A DNA stretch of 64,000 nt from Adiantum capillus-veneris (GCA_014529385.2 CM043953.1:67828372-67892371), one strand, 5' to 3'. Positions 35,805 to 47,446 are shown, counted from the stretch's first letter. Numbers and translations are program-made. The notes: generated from the letters alone by a model not told the origin.

Positions 35805-36358
35805 ATGGGAAAGTGTGCCAAGTGGCACACTTACTTTAAAATTTAAAAACCATTCAACTTTTGACTTTAAAAATCCTATGCTAGTTAATGAAATGTGCAA
35901 TTAAGTGCACAACTGCACACATAGATGCAACCAATTAAGTTGTTAGCTGCTTCCTAGTGCAATGCCGTACCGACACTGCTCTGGCATTACCTGTTCGCAC
36001 TTGTCCGGTCATTTGGTCCAGCGCAAATCATTTAAGAATACTTTAACTAACTTATCCTAAGGCCGTAAAATAATCAGGCCTTAGGGTTATTATTCTAAGG
36101 ACCCCATCTCATTCCTGTGCTTGCACTAGCGCGCGTAATTTTCTGAGCCTGAAATCTGAGGCTACTATCTACCCCTTCCTTGAAGACCTGATTTCCCAAT
36201 CGCTAGGGCTTCAGGGTATTTTCTGCTAGGGTCTCCCTGAGATGCACTGGCCCAAACTTGGGCGCACCTGAGACCCTAGAACTGCTAAATCTATTCTGAT
36301 GTGCACACAACTAATTAGATAATTCTTTTCTCGTAAATAAATTAATTATTTACAAAGT
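34861..36358 (-). repeat. Probable solo LTR inserted in C2 gag
   Basis: About 1.5 kb flanked by CTGAC on both sides (34856-34860; 36359-36363). The left edge is TGTTAAATGC; the right edge ...TTTACAAAGT is not a canonical LTR end, so the exact limit is uncertain. On the minus strand it holds a GA/CT run (35739-35800) upstream of a TATA box GGCTATAAGAGAGC (about 35700-35714), which suggests an LTR promoter reading left. No coding block is present. Confidence 0.55.
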
Positions 36359-36660
36359 CTGACTTAGTTACAGACAATTCAGACTCTGATGACGGAAAAT
36401 TTTATGCGAACAAGAAGAATTTTTATAAAGCCAACCAGTATGACTTTCTGGAAGATAAAAGCAAGAAAGTCCGAGAGTTTAAGGAAGGTGGGCAGTCGAC
36501 CAAGTTTGACACTTTTTTAGGATACAAAGATGCTCCGAAGGCTTTGTCTTTTATACAGCAGTTTGACATCGCTTTCACGGGAGGACGCTACTCAGAGCTC
36601 TCTAAGATTCGGAGAGTTGCCTCTTATTTTACGGGGAATGCTCGAACTTGGTTGTCCACG
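36359..36660 (+). pseudogene. C2 gag, capsid part
   Basis: Resumes C2 gag: DNSDSDDGKFYANKKNFYK, then KFDTFLGYKDAPKALSFIQQ and YFTGNARTWLST, matching the C1 capsid block. The frame is uninterrupted here until the insertion at 36661. Confidence 0.85.
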
Positions 36661-37960
36661 TGTCACGTGACATATCCCAACCCTATGTGTCCGTGGACAA
36701 GCTACACCACAGCAGGGTTTAGTCAGTCCGATCAAGTTAGATTAGTAGTGATCTGGCACTTTTGTGAGTCTATTCGTAGACCGTGCATGCCTAGTCACTT
36801 AGCATAGATGCATATCCTCCCGTTGCACACAACATGATCATCGGAATTCCCATCAGAATCCATTAGCATCAGTTAGGAGAATTTTCCAGTGCATTTAGCC
36901 TATTTTCCTATTTATTGGGATTTTCACTTATTATTTTTAAGTGACTTTTCTACAGAAGTAGGTAGGGCAATTTTGCTAAGTTAATATATAAGCAAACCAA
37001 AGTTCACACTAAATGGCAGAAGAGGCAGCAGGAGCTTCCCGCTCAACAGGCAACTTCTCAGCAGTACCCCCCCAGAACCCCCCAGCGTTTTTGGACCTCC
37101 TTCGCGGGGATTCCCGGCAGAACCATCGCCTTGAAGCTTCCCTCTTCTAGCGATAATCCCCTTGCCGATCAGCCCCATCCTCGGTGTTTTCCCACGACCA
37201 AACCACCTCAGCCTTAGCGTTTTTGTGCCTCTACAGCACCAGCGTTTTTGGCAAGAAAGAGGACAGCCTAGCATTAGTAAATTCTAGGCACATAGCACCA
37301 AATCTGCAGCGTTTCCCAACCAGCAGAACCTCAGCCTATTCAGCGTTTTCATCAGCAGTCACTAACGCTAGGGAAGGACAGCAAAACCTCAGCAGATTTG
37401 CTAGCGTTTTTGCAGCATGACAGCGTTTTTGTTTTCAGCCTTTGTCAACAGCATATACACAGAGATTCCAGCCTATGACACCATAGCAGAACCCCCCCAA
37501 GTTGGTTGCAGATGCTCCCCCATTTTCAGCCATCAAAACGCAGCCAAAACAGTCCATTTTCAGCCTTGAAACAGTCAAAGAAATTCAGCATCTAGAAGAT
37601 CTCAGATTTCAGCCCAAGTCATCATCGTCATCGTCGTCGTCGTCGTCGGCATAGACCAAGTTGCATAGTCCATTGCATACGCATTGTACACCTTTGTGCA
37701 ATCAAAGAATAGACCACTCTCGCCGACGAGAGTGGGGCCTTTGGAGGAGGGTTTTACAACCTCTCGGGTGTCGTATCTCTTCTCTCTCCTTCTCTTAGTC
37801 TCATTCACTTGCACGCACAAGATCCACTCACTTTGTTCGTGATCACCACTCACTCCATAAGACGGAAAGCTCTCTCTTTCCCTAAGAACTAAAAGGAACC
37901 TTGAGCAATAAAGATCACTAATCTTGAGAAAATACAACATTCATTCCGCTGCACCTAACA
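36661..37960 (+). repeat. Solo LTR with perfect CCACG duplication
   Basis: 1300 bp beginning TGTCACGTGAC and ending CACCTAACA, bounded by CCACG at 36656-36660 and 37961-37965. TATA-like TTAATATATAAGC at about 36980-36992. Many CAGCGTTTTTG-type words (37100-37440) and a TCG-rich patch (37620-37650). No primer site or coding block lies inside, so it is a solo LTR of an otherwise unseen element. Confidence 0.85.
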
Positions 37961-37965
37961 CCACG

Positions 37966-38605
37966 CTTCTCTTAAACAGGACTGTGCCAGTTAAATGGCT
38001 GAAATTTAAGAAGATTTTTTTTTCTTCTTGGTTGACGCAAGAGTATGAACTCATTATACGAGCTGCTTGAAACCATCTTCGATGACCAAGAGAGACACAG
38101 AGGATGCTTATTGGGAGAGATTCTGGAGCTCTTTTCTACCCGCCTCTTCATTCAAGAAGATCTCGTTCATAGAACACATTGAGCAGTTTACCTTGGGTCT
38201 ACCTACAGAGATCCGAGTCACTGCTTGGAACAGAAGTCAGCTTCTATTTAGGAGTTGATGAGTCATGCGAAGCGGGGTTTTGCCATTCACTCTAGCCGTC
38301 TGACCTACCCCACCAATGAGGTCATGACACAACGAGCGGAACAGACTTTAGTGAATGAAAGTAGAAAGAGAAAGAGCAACCTAGAAAAGAAGGATGCACG
38401 ACTCAAGCTTACTCCTTAGGAGAGAGCTCGCTTTATCAGGGAGGGGAAGTGTTTTGGATGCGGGGAACATGAACATATCTCCGCGAAGTTCCCTAAAAAG
38501 GCATAGAAAGAACAGAATGACAAGGACGACGATAGGCCTAAGAGTTCGAGAGCAGCCGAGGAATGTGGAAGAAAAGGCAAGATGAAAACATGACTGGTTC
38601 AAGAT
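37966..38605 (+). pseudogene. C2 gag, C-terminal part and zinc knuckle
   Basis: Resumes with RTVPVKWLKFKKIF-type sequence after the insertion. Stops follow. The zinc knuckle near 38451-38496 reads CFGCGEHEHISAKFP, with the last Cys changed to Phe, so it is defective, unlike that of C1. Confidence 0.75.
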
Positions 38606-39250
38606 TGTGTGTGTACCGATCCCAACACCATGGACCAGAGTACAGAACTTTGCCGAGCTTGGGGCAAAGTGAAAGACCAAGAGGCCCTGATTTTCTTTGA
38701 TGGAAGAGCCAAGGCCAACTTCATTTCACCGGAATTGGCGGCGCTGCTCGAGATCACTCCCAATCGAATGGGACCACTTGCGGAGGCTGTTCTAGCGGTA
38801 CCCGGCAGGGACGTACCCATTACACCTGTCATTGGCAAACTTCGGTTGTATTGTCAGGGGTATTTCGGGCATGAGGACTTTTTCTCTTAGGGATTCCCTG
38901 GGACCACAAGAACAACGCCATGGTCGATTATCGGGCGAGGAAAGCGACATTGACTACAGAGAAGGGCAGAACCATTGTACTTGATATTAAACTGAAGGGC
39001 GAGTCTGCTTCTATTGTATCGGCTTCGGCCATTTCTAAATTAATGAAATCCAGTCTGTTTGTTTACTCGACCTTTATGAAAGAATTGAGCGATAAGGATG
39101 GGACAAATATGTCAAAACTTGATAAAGAACGCCAAGATTTTCTCCACTCTCACGTCGATTGCTTCTCAGAGGGCCTACCAGGCGAGTTACCATCTGCTTG
39201 TCCTGAAGATCATACCATTGATCTAATACTTGAAAGCAGACCACCGAACC
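38605..39250 (+). pseudogene. C2 aspartic protease region
   Basis: EALIFFDGRAKANFISPELA (about 38681-38740) occupies the place of the D-S/T-G motif, here D-G-R, so activity is doubtful. ALLEITPNRMGPLAEAVLAV follows, with an IPW(D)HKNNAMVDYRARKATL stretch after a TAG at 38888. The region ends with the RT entry motif DHTIDLILESRPPNRP near 39210-39255. Confidence 0.75.
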
Positions 39251-40170
39251 GGCCAATCGACTTTTGGGTTATTTGAGTTTTTGGTGATGCCTTTTGGCTT
39301 AACCAATGCTACTGCGACATTTAACCGGATGATGGACATGATTTTTCGAGAGTACAAGCTATTTGTTGGCACTTTCTTTGACGATATCATTGTTTTTTTG
39401 AAGAATGAGACAGAACACAGAGATCAGCTACTTCAGGTCTTTCAGGCATTACGAGACCCACAACTGAGTGATTAATGCAAAGAAAAGTGAAATTTTCCTA
39501 CCAGAGATACACTTTTTGGGACACATTGTCTCAGCAACAGGAGTGCAAATGGATCCGGTGATTGGCCTGATTTGAAGAATGTCCATGAAGTTAGGAGCAT
39601 CTTGGGAGTGTGTTCGTACTACAGGCGGTTCATTCGAAAGTTTGCAGAGGTTGATTCCCCTTTGCATATCTTGACACAGAAAGGAGTCTCTTTCTCGTGG
39701 GGATCCACAGAGGTGACTTCCTTTCAAACATTGAAAGAGAAATTTACTACGGGACCAGTTTTGACTTTGCCCGACTTGCAGAAGTCATTTGAAGTATATT
39801 GTGATGCTTGTGGTCGTAGTCTAGGTGCGGTCTTAATGCAAGAAGGCCATGTCATAGCTTACGAGAGTTGATTGTTCTCAAGGCCGAAGATGACAGCACA
39901 GATTTATGAAAAAGAGCTTTTGGCGGTTATCCAATGCTCTTACTCAATGGCGGCATTACCTACTTGGAGCGGATTTTACTGTCTTTACAGACTATCAAAG
40001 CTTGCGCTACTTCTTGTCACAAAAGCAGCTATCGGAAAAGCAGATGCGGTGGGCGAACATCTTGTTACAGTTTCACTTCCAGATTGTCCATGTTCAGGGA
40101 TAGAAGAATGTGGTGGCAGATGCTTTGTCTCGGAAGCCGTTGGTTCTGGCTATTTCCACTATACATCATA
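39251..40170 (+). pseudogene. C2 reverse transcriptase and RNase H, internally deleted
   Basis: The entry motif DHTIDL...PPNRP is joined almost directly to FGLFEFLVMPFGLTNATATF, so the RT fingers and first catalytic Asp (about 90 codons) are missing. The palm motif reads FVGTFFDDIIVF (about 39361-39396). The connection reads LGVCSYYRRFIRKFAEVDSP. RNase H begins FEVYCDACGRSLGAVLMQEG with its first Asp, then KELLAV and DYQSLRYF. Frameshifts and stops occur near 39475, 39560 and 39868. Confidence 0.85.
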
Positions 40171-40319
40171 GGAGCTTCGAGGATACGGTCGACCAGTATG
40201 CCACAGATACAGATTTTGCAGACGTTTTCACACGGATACGGAATGGGGAGACAGTAGCGGGATACTCCATTCGGGATGGCTACTTAATGAGAAAAACATG
40301 TTGTGCGTTATACAGCCGT

Positions 40320-41200
40320 TGAGGGAAAAGGTTATGACTGAATGCCACTGTTCACCTTTCATGGGTCACCGCGGCATTGCTACCACCATGAAAGGTGTAG
40401 AGAGATACTTCTTTTGTCCGAGACTCAAAAAGGATGTGGAAGCGCAGTTGCTTACTATGTCAGAAGGTCAAGTTTGACAGGCATAACGCACAGGGATTGT
40501 TACAGCCTTTACCCATACCCACCCGCCCCTGGGAAAGTATTGCAATGGATTTCATTTTTGATCTCCCGAGAACACAGAGTGGTCACGATGGTATCTGGAC
40601 TCTTATTGACAGATTTAGCAAACAGACTCATTTTATTCCAGTGAAACAGTCAAGCCGGATCACTTAGCGAGACTGTTTGTGGCCCAGATTTTCAGATCAC
40701 ATGGCATGCCTGAGACGATTTTCTCCGACAGGGACCCCAGATTTACGAGTTTATTTTGGAAGGCAATTTGGGAGAACATTGGCACGCGGTTGCAGTTCTC
40801 GTCATCATTCCACCCGCAGACTGACGGGCAATCTGAGATTGCCAATTCGGTTGTTTTAGATTTATTGAAGTCTTATATCTCGGATTAAAAGACTCAATGG
40901 GAGTGGAATTTGCCTACATTAACATGATACACTCTTCAAGTGGGAAGGCGCTATTTGAGATTGTTGAAGGTGCTACGAAGGTTCCACCATTCCTAAGCAC
41001 GAAAGATAAGATTTTTGAAGCGAATGAATATACGCAAGACTTAGATATGGCTTTTGCCAAGGTTCGCGAGACTTTGTAGAAATCTCAAGAAAGCCAGAAA
41101 AAGGCAGTTGATCGCCATCGTCGCGACTTGAAATTGAAGGAGGATGATTGGGTGCTCTTACGTTTTGAGAAGGCACGCCTATGAAAGAAAAAGGGAAAGG
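40320..41200 (+). pseudogene. C2 integrase
   Basis: The zinc-binding HHCC region is split by a frameshift (FMGHRGIATTMKGV, then LLCQKVKFDRHNAQGLL near 40447-40500). The catalytic core reads IAMDFIFDLPRTQSGHDGIW and LIDRFSKQTHFIPV (first Asp), IFSDRDPRFTSLFWKAIW (second Asp) and HPQTDGQSEIAN (catalytic Glu), so D-D-E is intact across two overlapping frames (40434-40888). The C-terminal part has several stops. Confidence 0.85.
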
Positions 41201-41229
41201 AGAGGCTTTTTCCAAAGCTTAGTATGCAA

Positions 41230-41589
41230 TACTACGGACCTTTCTAGATCACTGAAAAGATAAATGATGTCTCCTTCCGACTGAAACTGCCTGATACTTG
41301 GAGGATTCACAATGCATTTCATGTGAGTCTCTTGAAACCTTTTAAAGGTGATGTGCCTGATGATGGGGAACCTGATGAGCAACCCGAAGTGGAAGAAAAC
41401 GAGGAGATCCTTGATCCTGAACAGATTTTGGCACATAGGGATACGAAGAATAAAGGTAAAGTCCGAAGGCGGTTCTTGGTTAAGTTCAAGAACTATCCCG
41501 CATTGGATGCGAAGTGGATGGAGGAGGAGGACCTAGCAGATACTCCTCAGATTGTGAAACTTTACCTCGAGGCTTTTGGTTTAGCATAG
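41230..41589 (+). pseudogene. C2 integrase tail with chromodomain
   Basis: An open stretch from 41323 reads MSLLKPFKGDVPDDGEPDEQ and then the chromodomain: ILAHRDTKNKGKVRRRFLVK, FKNYPALDAKWMEEEDLAD, ending at TAG 41587-41589. The W and the acidic pocket pattern fit chromovirus chromodomains, which steer integration toward marked chromatin. The domain looks intact although upstream pol is broken. Confidence 0.85.
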
Positions 41590-42157
41590 TCTACTTCAAA
41601 TGGAACCCAGAATTCAGCCTGGCCGGAGATCTGGTGCAGTGGGATGCACAAGAGGGGAGTCACTCCGCTCCTTTGTCAACAGATGCCTTGATTTGGATAT
41701 TAGAGTCACTGATGTCTCTTTGAGCTTCAGGGATACTGAAAGCTAACAGTATTGTGCTATACGACTTTATGAAATGGAATTCCTTATTATGATATTGATT
41801 TGTTCTTGACTTCTTTTAAGTGCAAGAACTGATAGACGAAATGACTACAGCATTTTGGTCTGATTGATCGCGAATAGACATGGTTGCAATAGGGTTAGTC
41901 AATCGGACATCGATGAGGTCCTGATTGGATCTAGATGCGATTGCTAGCTACATTGTTGATAAATCATGGTCTAAGATCCGAATGAATGTTGAATGTCATG
42001 TGTGGTCGTGTGATGTGACTGTCGATTTGTACATGTTCTAGATGTGTGTTCTTTGTACGTAGGTACTAACAGTCAGTGTCTGCTAAGACTGTTTATGGCC
42101 TCTGTCTGTTTTGCAGGCGTAACCGAGGGCGATTACAATTCTTTCAAGAGGGGAATA
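41590..42157 (+). other. C2 3' untranslated region and polypurine tract
   Basis: No coding block. It ends with TTCTTTCAAGAGGGGAATA, whose purine tract (about 42145-42155) primes plus-strand DNA synthesis next to the 3' LTR. Confidence 0.7.
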
Positions 42158-42796
42158 TATCACAAAGTGGTGACGTGTCTGTCTGAGAGCATGTGGGAAA
42201 CCCTAACCCTGACTGCTACTGAAAACCCTAACCCTGAAACGTGCAAACCCTAACCCTAACCCTAAAAGGCAGCAAGGTTGAATCCCGAAAATGCGCAAGC
42301 ATGCCGACGTGGCAAAATCTCGAAAATTGCGGAGATGCTTTCTACTCCTAGCAACCGCAAATTGAGAGGGATTTTTGGCAGTTGCTTTTCTCTATGCAAG
42401 TATGAGGAAGAGAGAGAGAAAGAGGATACTTTTGCTTTATTTTTCAACTCAAGAGAGCTTGAGAGAGGAAAGAGCCTTTGCTTTTATTTAGGCTTTTGAT
42501 TTGAAGCTTTTCGGGGCTCTGCTTTTGCAATCCCTTGTAAAGTAAATATGTGACTCGGGCTCCCACTCTGCAAAGCATTTGGACGCAGGGTCTAAGAGTG
42601 AGACCCGAACCACTCTTGTATTTTGAACTGATTAATACATAAAGAAATACCGAAAGGGGCGCCAGTCTTTGGGGCCAATATCTCTAGGCACGGAACTTCA
42701 CCGGGCCAGTGCAAATCTGAACTGTGAATTGCTTTGAAGTGGTTATTTGGTGCTGTCCTGATTGATTCTTGACTTGGAGTGTCCAAGTCTGTTACA
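42158..42796 (+). repeat. C2 3' LTR
   Basis: 639 bp beginning TATCACAAAG (TGTCAC mutated) and ending GTCTGTTACA. Telomere-like words at 42197-42268, including three AACCCT in a row, and the intact AAATACCGAAAGGGGCGCC motif at 42640-42680. Confidence 0.9.
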
Positions 42797-44197
42797 TTTG
42801 AGCTTAGCAAATTTTGTTCCAATTGATCTCCAAAGTCTTGATAAAAACTCAGTAAGCTGAACTTGATGTATGCTCATGTGCATGTGCGTGTGGTGTATGG
42901 TGTGTATTGTGTTTGAGAGCATATGTTAGTACCTAGTTCTACACCCACTATTGGGCAGTGACGACGTTAGTGGGGATGTCATGGTATTTAGTGAATAGTA
43001 TGCATGATGGAGCGATTGGCTATATTGTCTTGTGGGTCACTACCATGGGTCTATACCTTGCACTTTCCTTTAAAGGTGAATCTGGCCTAATCTTGGATTC
43101 ATCTAGGTATTTTTTTAGTTGTATAGCGAACATGCGGACTTCACATTGTGAAGTTTTCGTCCGAGTTACGACGAATTAATATTGTGCTAATTCTTTCTAT
43201 GTTTTGTGGTGCGTATGCCCAATCAACTATCTCATTTTTGTGCTAATTCTTTCGATTTAATGCTTCTTTTAGTGCTAGGCTTCATTATAGCTGAGTCTGC
43301 CCTTGATCTCCCGAGTCTTGATAGAAATTCTATACGCTAAACTTTGTGTTGATGTATGCTCAAGTGTTTGTGGGTGTGGTGTGTGTTGTGTGTTGTGTTT
43401 GGGAGCATATGTACTATAGTACCTAGTTCTACGCCCACTATTGGGCACTGACGACGCAAGTGGGGATGTCTTGGTACTTAGTCAATACTATGCATGATGG
43501 AGCTGATGGTTATATTGTCTTGTAGGTGACTACCATGGATCTATACCTTGCACTTTCTTTTGAAGGTTAATCTGGGCTAATCCTGGATTCATCTAGGTAT
43601 ATTTTTTAGTCGTATAGCGGACCTGCAGACTTCACATTGTGAAGTTTTCGTCCGAGTTACAACCAATTGATTTTGTGCTTATTCTTTCTATATTTTGTGG
43701 TGCGTATGCCTTATCAACTACCTCATTTCTGTGCTAATTCTTCCGATTTAATGCTTCTTTTTTTGCTAGGCTTCAGTATGGTGGGTCTGCCCTTGATCTC
43801 CAGAATATTGATAGAAACTCAATACGTTGAACTTTGTGTTGATGTATCCTCGTGTGTGTTGCGTGTGGTGTGTGTTGTGTCTGGGAGCATATGCTAGTAC
43901 CTAGTTCTACACCCACTATTAGGCAGTAACGACATTAGTGTGGTGGTGTGTGTTGTGTCTGGGAGCATATGTTAGTACCTAGTTCTACACCCACTATTAG
44001 GCACTGACGACATTAGTGGGGATGTCGTGGTATTTAGTCAATACTATGCATGATGGAGTTGATGGTTATATTGTCTTGTGGGTGACTACCATGGGTCTAT
44101 ACCTTGTACTTTCCTTTAAAGGTGAAGCTTGACTAATCCTGGATTCATCTAGGTTTATGATTGGATTTTATGGTTGAATGGCCAGTTGGTAGAATGT
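42797..44197 (+). repeat. D tandem repeats, about 0.49 kb units
   Basis: ACTATGCATGATGGAGC-type markers near 43002, 43489 and 44044 give unit lengths of about 487 and 555; the longer one contains a roughly 70-bp internal duplication (about 43860-43990). CTTCACATTGTGAAG occurs at 43139-43153 and 43630-43644. No coding potential. Confidence 0.85.
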
Positions 44198-44334
44198 TTT
44201 TTTTCCCCGAGAAAAAGGTCCTTCTATTAGTTGATAAAACTGGCATAAGCCACAAACCACCTCTACTAGTGAGGGCTAGATCAAAAGAATGAAGAAATTC
44301 TCCTAGTGAATAAACAAAATGGAGGAGGAAAAAG

Positions 44335-44877
44335 CAAAGTTACACGGAACGGGAACGGGGGCGTCGGGACGTTTCCGGAACCGGGGGCGCTCGGGGTGGC
44401 GGAACGGGAATGGGGGCCAGAACGGTAAACCTACAATATGCTTAAATTAAGTTAGATTCAACCTATATGTTAGTAGAGAGCCACACACACCCATTAGTCT
44501 GAGTAGAATTTTATTTAGATATGCTTTTCAATGATGCTTAAGTTTACACATGCGAGATGGAGCTTAACACTCATTGAGGGAGGGATGGAGCTTGAGCCTT
44601 GCGGCTTGAAGTTCAATTAAGGCTTGAAGCCTTGAGGCCCAAGGGAGAGGGAGGGTGTGAGGTAGAGAGCTTGAGAGAGAGGGTTTAAAGCCCTTCTTTG
44701 TATAGGAGAGGATGGAAATAACACCCCCCCAAAAGTCAAAAGACATGTCCCAAAAAACCATATTTTCAAACTTTGGCGGTACGGATTTCCGCTTTCCGTT
44801 CCTGTTTCTGTTTTGAGGAGGCATTGGGCTTGGGAACGCGTTCCAGGAATGGGAAAGCCCCGTTCCCTGTTACTTTG
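44335..44877. mobile_element. hAT-type MITE (543 bp)
   Basis: Perfect 8-bp duplication GGAAAAAG at 44327-44334 and 44878-44885. Terminal repeats CAAAGTTACACGGAACGGG and, inverted from the right, CAAAGTAACAGGGAACGGG. Subterminal GGAACGGG words repeat near the left end (44345-44425). No transposase, so it is moved by an unseen autonomous hAT; its ends differ from those of the hAT at 6080-9141. Confidence 0.9.
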
Positions 44878-45281
44878 GGAAAAAGCCACATTGGTGGTCC
44901 GGAGTGCCATCTAGGCACACTTTGGACCATGGTGAAGAAAAGCCTCTCTGCGCTCCTGTATGCGGTCGGAGCTGCCCTGAAGTCTCTCGAACTGACCCCT
45001 GAGTGTGTATATCAGCTCCAGCCAAAAGTCACGAACATTCTCTGCCGGTGGGACAGAGCGAGCCTCAAAGATATAGAAGCAGTGGGCCCGGAAAATGAAC
45101 TAGAGTGTCAAGCCACAGAAGAGCTCCTAACACACCTCCCTCTCACTCCACTACTCCTGGGTGGTGGGCAAGCTGGAGTGTGGGTCGACCCCCTTGGATC
45201 ACTATCGTCTTGCTGGTGGAACTTGGAAGCCAACATAAAATGAGTAGCAGGGCTCGTGAGAGTGGACCAGGCCGCAACACC

Positions 45282-45908
45282 TCAAGTGTAGTGTCGATCT
45301 GTGGAAAGAGCTGGTATCAGCCGAAGGACCCGCAATCGGACGTGTTGTGCCATGGGGCAGTCCCACAGAAAGTGATGGTGACTCTCCAAACGATGGGCAC
45401 AAACTGCAGAGGCTGTCGAGAAGCCACTGTGTACTAGCCAGCTCTCAAGTGCTGTAGCTCTATGTGCAACTAGGCACTGAAACAGAGTAACTCTCCTCAG
45501 CTGCCTATAGTCCCACAAACACTCGCAAAAACCTGTCAATAACTCAGCTTGAGACCCTTGTCGTGCCAATGAATTGCTGCAACAGGACGAGTCCCTCCGT
45601 GTTGTCAATATGTGACGCCCCAGTTGAACTGTGTATTGGAAAAAGGGATTCACAAGGTGATCGGCTGAATATAAGGTATCCCTCGTGAACCACTTTCCAG
45701 GGTCCCATTGTACTTGTGCTAGAGGGCAGCCCTCCCAAGCCCAAAGCCGCCAGTGGCCCGTCTCAAGATCTGCTGGGTTAGGATCCATTACAAAGGTCCT
45801 CCCACAAATGCCCACAACTCGTATCCTCTGAAAGCAACACTCTACAACCTGAGAAGCCTCTACTGAGAATCTCTGAAGGCGACCCTTTCCCTGAACCTCA
45901 AAGAACAT
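45282..45908 (-). pseudogene. LINE C-terminal zinc-binding region
   Basis: One long frame with the zf-RVT-like pattern found at the C-terminus of plant L1 LINE proteins: FFQYTVQLGRHILTTRRD, LRRVTLFQCLVAHRATALES, then CAHRLESHHHFLWDCPMAQH, in which Cys, His and Cys residues form the putative metal site. It follows the RT of the same element across A6. The frame is open for about 200 codons but its upstream link is broken. Confidence 0.7.
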
Positions 45909-46117
45909 GTGGGGTACGGACTCTGAGCAAGCTCAAACTGCAATGAGGACCTTCAATCACGTGAAGGCCCCCATCCATATGGGAGCTGCTGCCTCTAAAG
46001 CGGTGAGTCACTCAGTGGGTAAAGCCTCTGTAATATCTTGACACATGCTCTACCCCCCCTCATGTCTCGTAGCTGGATGCTCTGAACCTCCTCGGACAAT
46101 CCTAAAAATTGAAGTTA

Positions 46118-46380
46118 GTTGCCGAGAGTGCGGGTTGGACCCTCGGCCATGGGACCTCAAGAAACATGAGAGCTACTACCAACCAGGTGGCCTCTCTGAG
46201 TGCTAACCGTGGGGTTTCAAACAAGGGGCTGCCTCAAGCGTTCCTCTGTGCAAGTGCGGGTTGGACCCTCGGCCATGGGACCTCAAGAAACATGAGACCT
46301 ACTACCAACCAGGTCGCCTCTCTGAGTGCTAACCGTGGGGTTTCAAACAAGGGACTGCCTCAAGCGTTCCTCCGTGCAAG
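46118..46380. repeat. 131-bp tandem duplication in LINE
   Basis: Two copies (about 46119-46249 and 46250-46380) beginning AGTGCGGGTTGGACCCTCGG, differing at a few positions. Located between LINE RT and the C-terminal region. Confidence 0.9.
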
Positions 46381-46791
46381 TGGGCTGATGCTACTCCACG
46401 CCACTCCGCAACTACTCCCAAGACCTAAGCAGGCTCGCAGCAAACCGATCCTCCAACCTCTTGCTCAGACCAACTTCTTGCATCTCTGTAAAAGTCCACC
46501 TGATGGAAGGGCTCCAAGGGCCACCACATGGGAGACTCGAGCTCGAAGCTGGTGAAGCAACAACTCCTTGTAGGGCTCTAACCATAAACCTCCCAAGGAC
46601 GGCTGTGCTCTACTGTGCCGGGTCAATGATCCCCAACCCCTTGAGAACAAGGTAAGGTGATGACTTGCAAGGCCACTCTGGCCCGGGCTGACTGGGTGCT
46701 ATGCCTTGACCATAGAAAGTTCCTGATAGGCCTCGCTAGCTTGGAGCTCGAGAAGATCCAGCAAGACGTGATGTACCACATAGTAGCCAAC

Positions 46792-46861
46792 TGTCACAAG
46801 ACGGGCACCACGTGACAATAGAAAAGAACAGACTGAACAGACTTTTAGCACTTCAATAACA

Positions 46862-46951
<90 letters not shown>

Positions 46952-47446
46952 GACACGCGACACGCGACACGGAGTGGCGGAATTCAGTATTGGCCCCAAA
47001 ACTTGGCGTCCCTTTCGGTATTTCTTTATATTGCATCAACTTAGTACAAGCCGGTACTCCAGACTCTACACCTTCTCCAGGAAGCATGCCAAAGAATGAG
47101 CCCTAACCTTATATTTAAAGGCCCTAAGCTGCCAGCGTAAATCACGAAAATCCGTACAGTCTTCCACATCATCAACCAACGCAAAACGCGGAAATCCGTA
47201 CAGCTTGCCACGTCATCTTGTTAGTGCAATTTTTGAAAATCTGCCACATCATCAGTTTGTGTGTGTGTGTGCAGGTCTTGCTTTATTTTAATCCCTTTAT
47301 GTCCCTGGGGTCCCAATGGACGGGGTCCCCATAAGTTGGTAGGACTTCTTCTTCTGCTACTTGTTCTTCTTAGGGTTTAGGCCCCTCGGCCGGCATATGT
47401 AAGTTGGCCCATTCTTTAGGCTTTGACACGTCAACAGTTTGTGACA
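46792..47446 (-). repeat. A6 3' LTR
   Basis: 655 bp. The microsatellite here is compound: GT (about 46865-46894) followed by GA (46895-46950). The GGCGTC variant of the core motif lies at 46985-47030. Confidence 0.85.

Larger units (their letters stand above)
33444..42796 (+). mobile_element. C2: full-length Ty3/gypsy chromovirus, mutated
   Basis: Both LTRs are present with perfect 5-bp duplication TTTGA (33439-33443 and 42797-42801). Primer site TGGTATCAGAGC at 34096-34107 matches initiator-Met tRNA exactly. The polypurine tract is CAAGAGGGGAA (about 42145-42155). Coding order gag, protease, RT, RNase H, integrase, chromodomain defines a chromovirus. Two insertions lie in gag (34861-36358; 36661-37960), and about 90 codons of RT are deleted near 39257. 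It inserted into the presumed 3' LTR of the copia element. Confidence 0.9.

Noticed and set aside
44773-45243. 156-codon plus-strand open frame
   Set aside because: It overlaps the MITE edge and the LINE 3' part antisense, with no recognisable domain or plant-gene features. Treated as a shadow frame.
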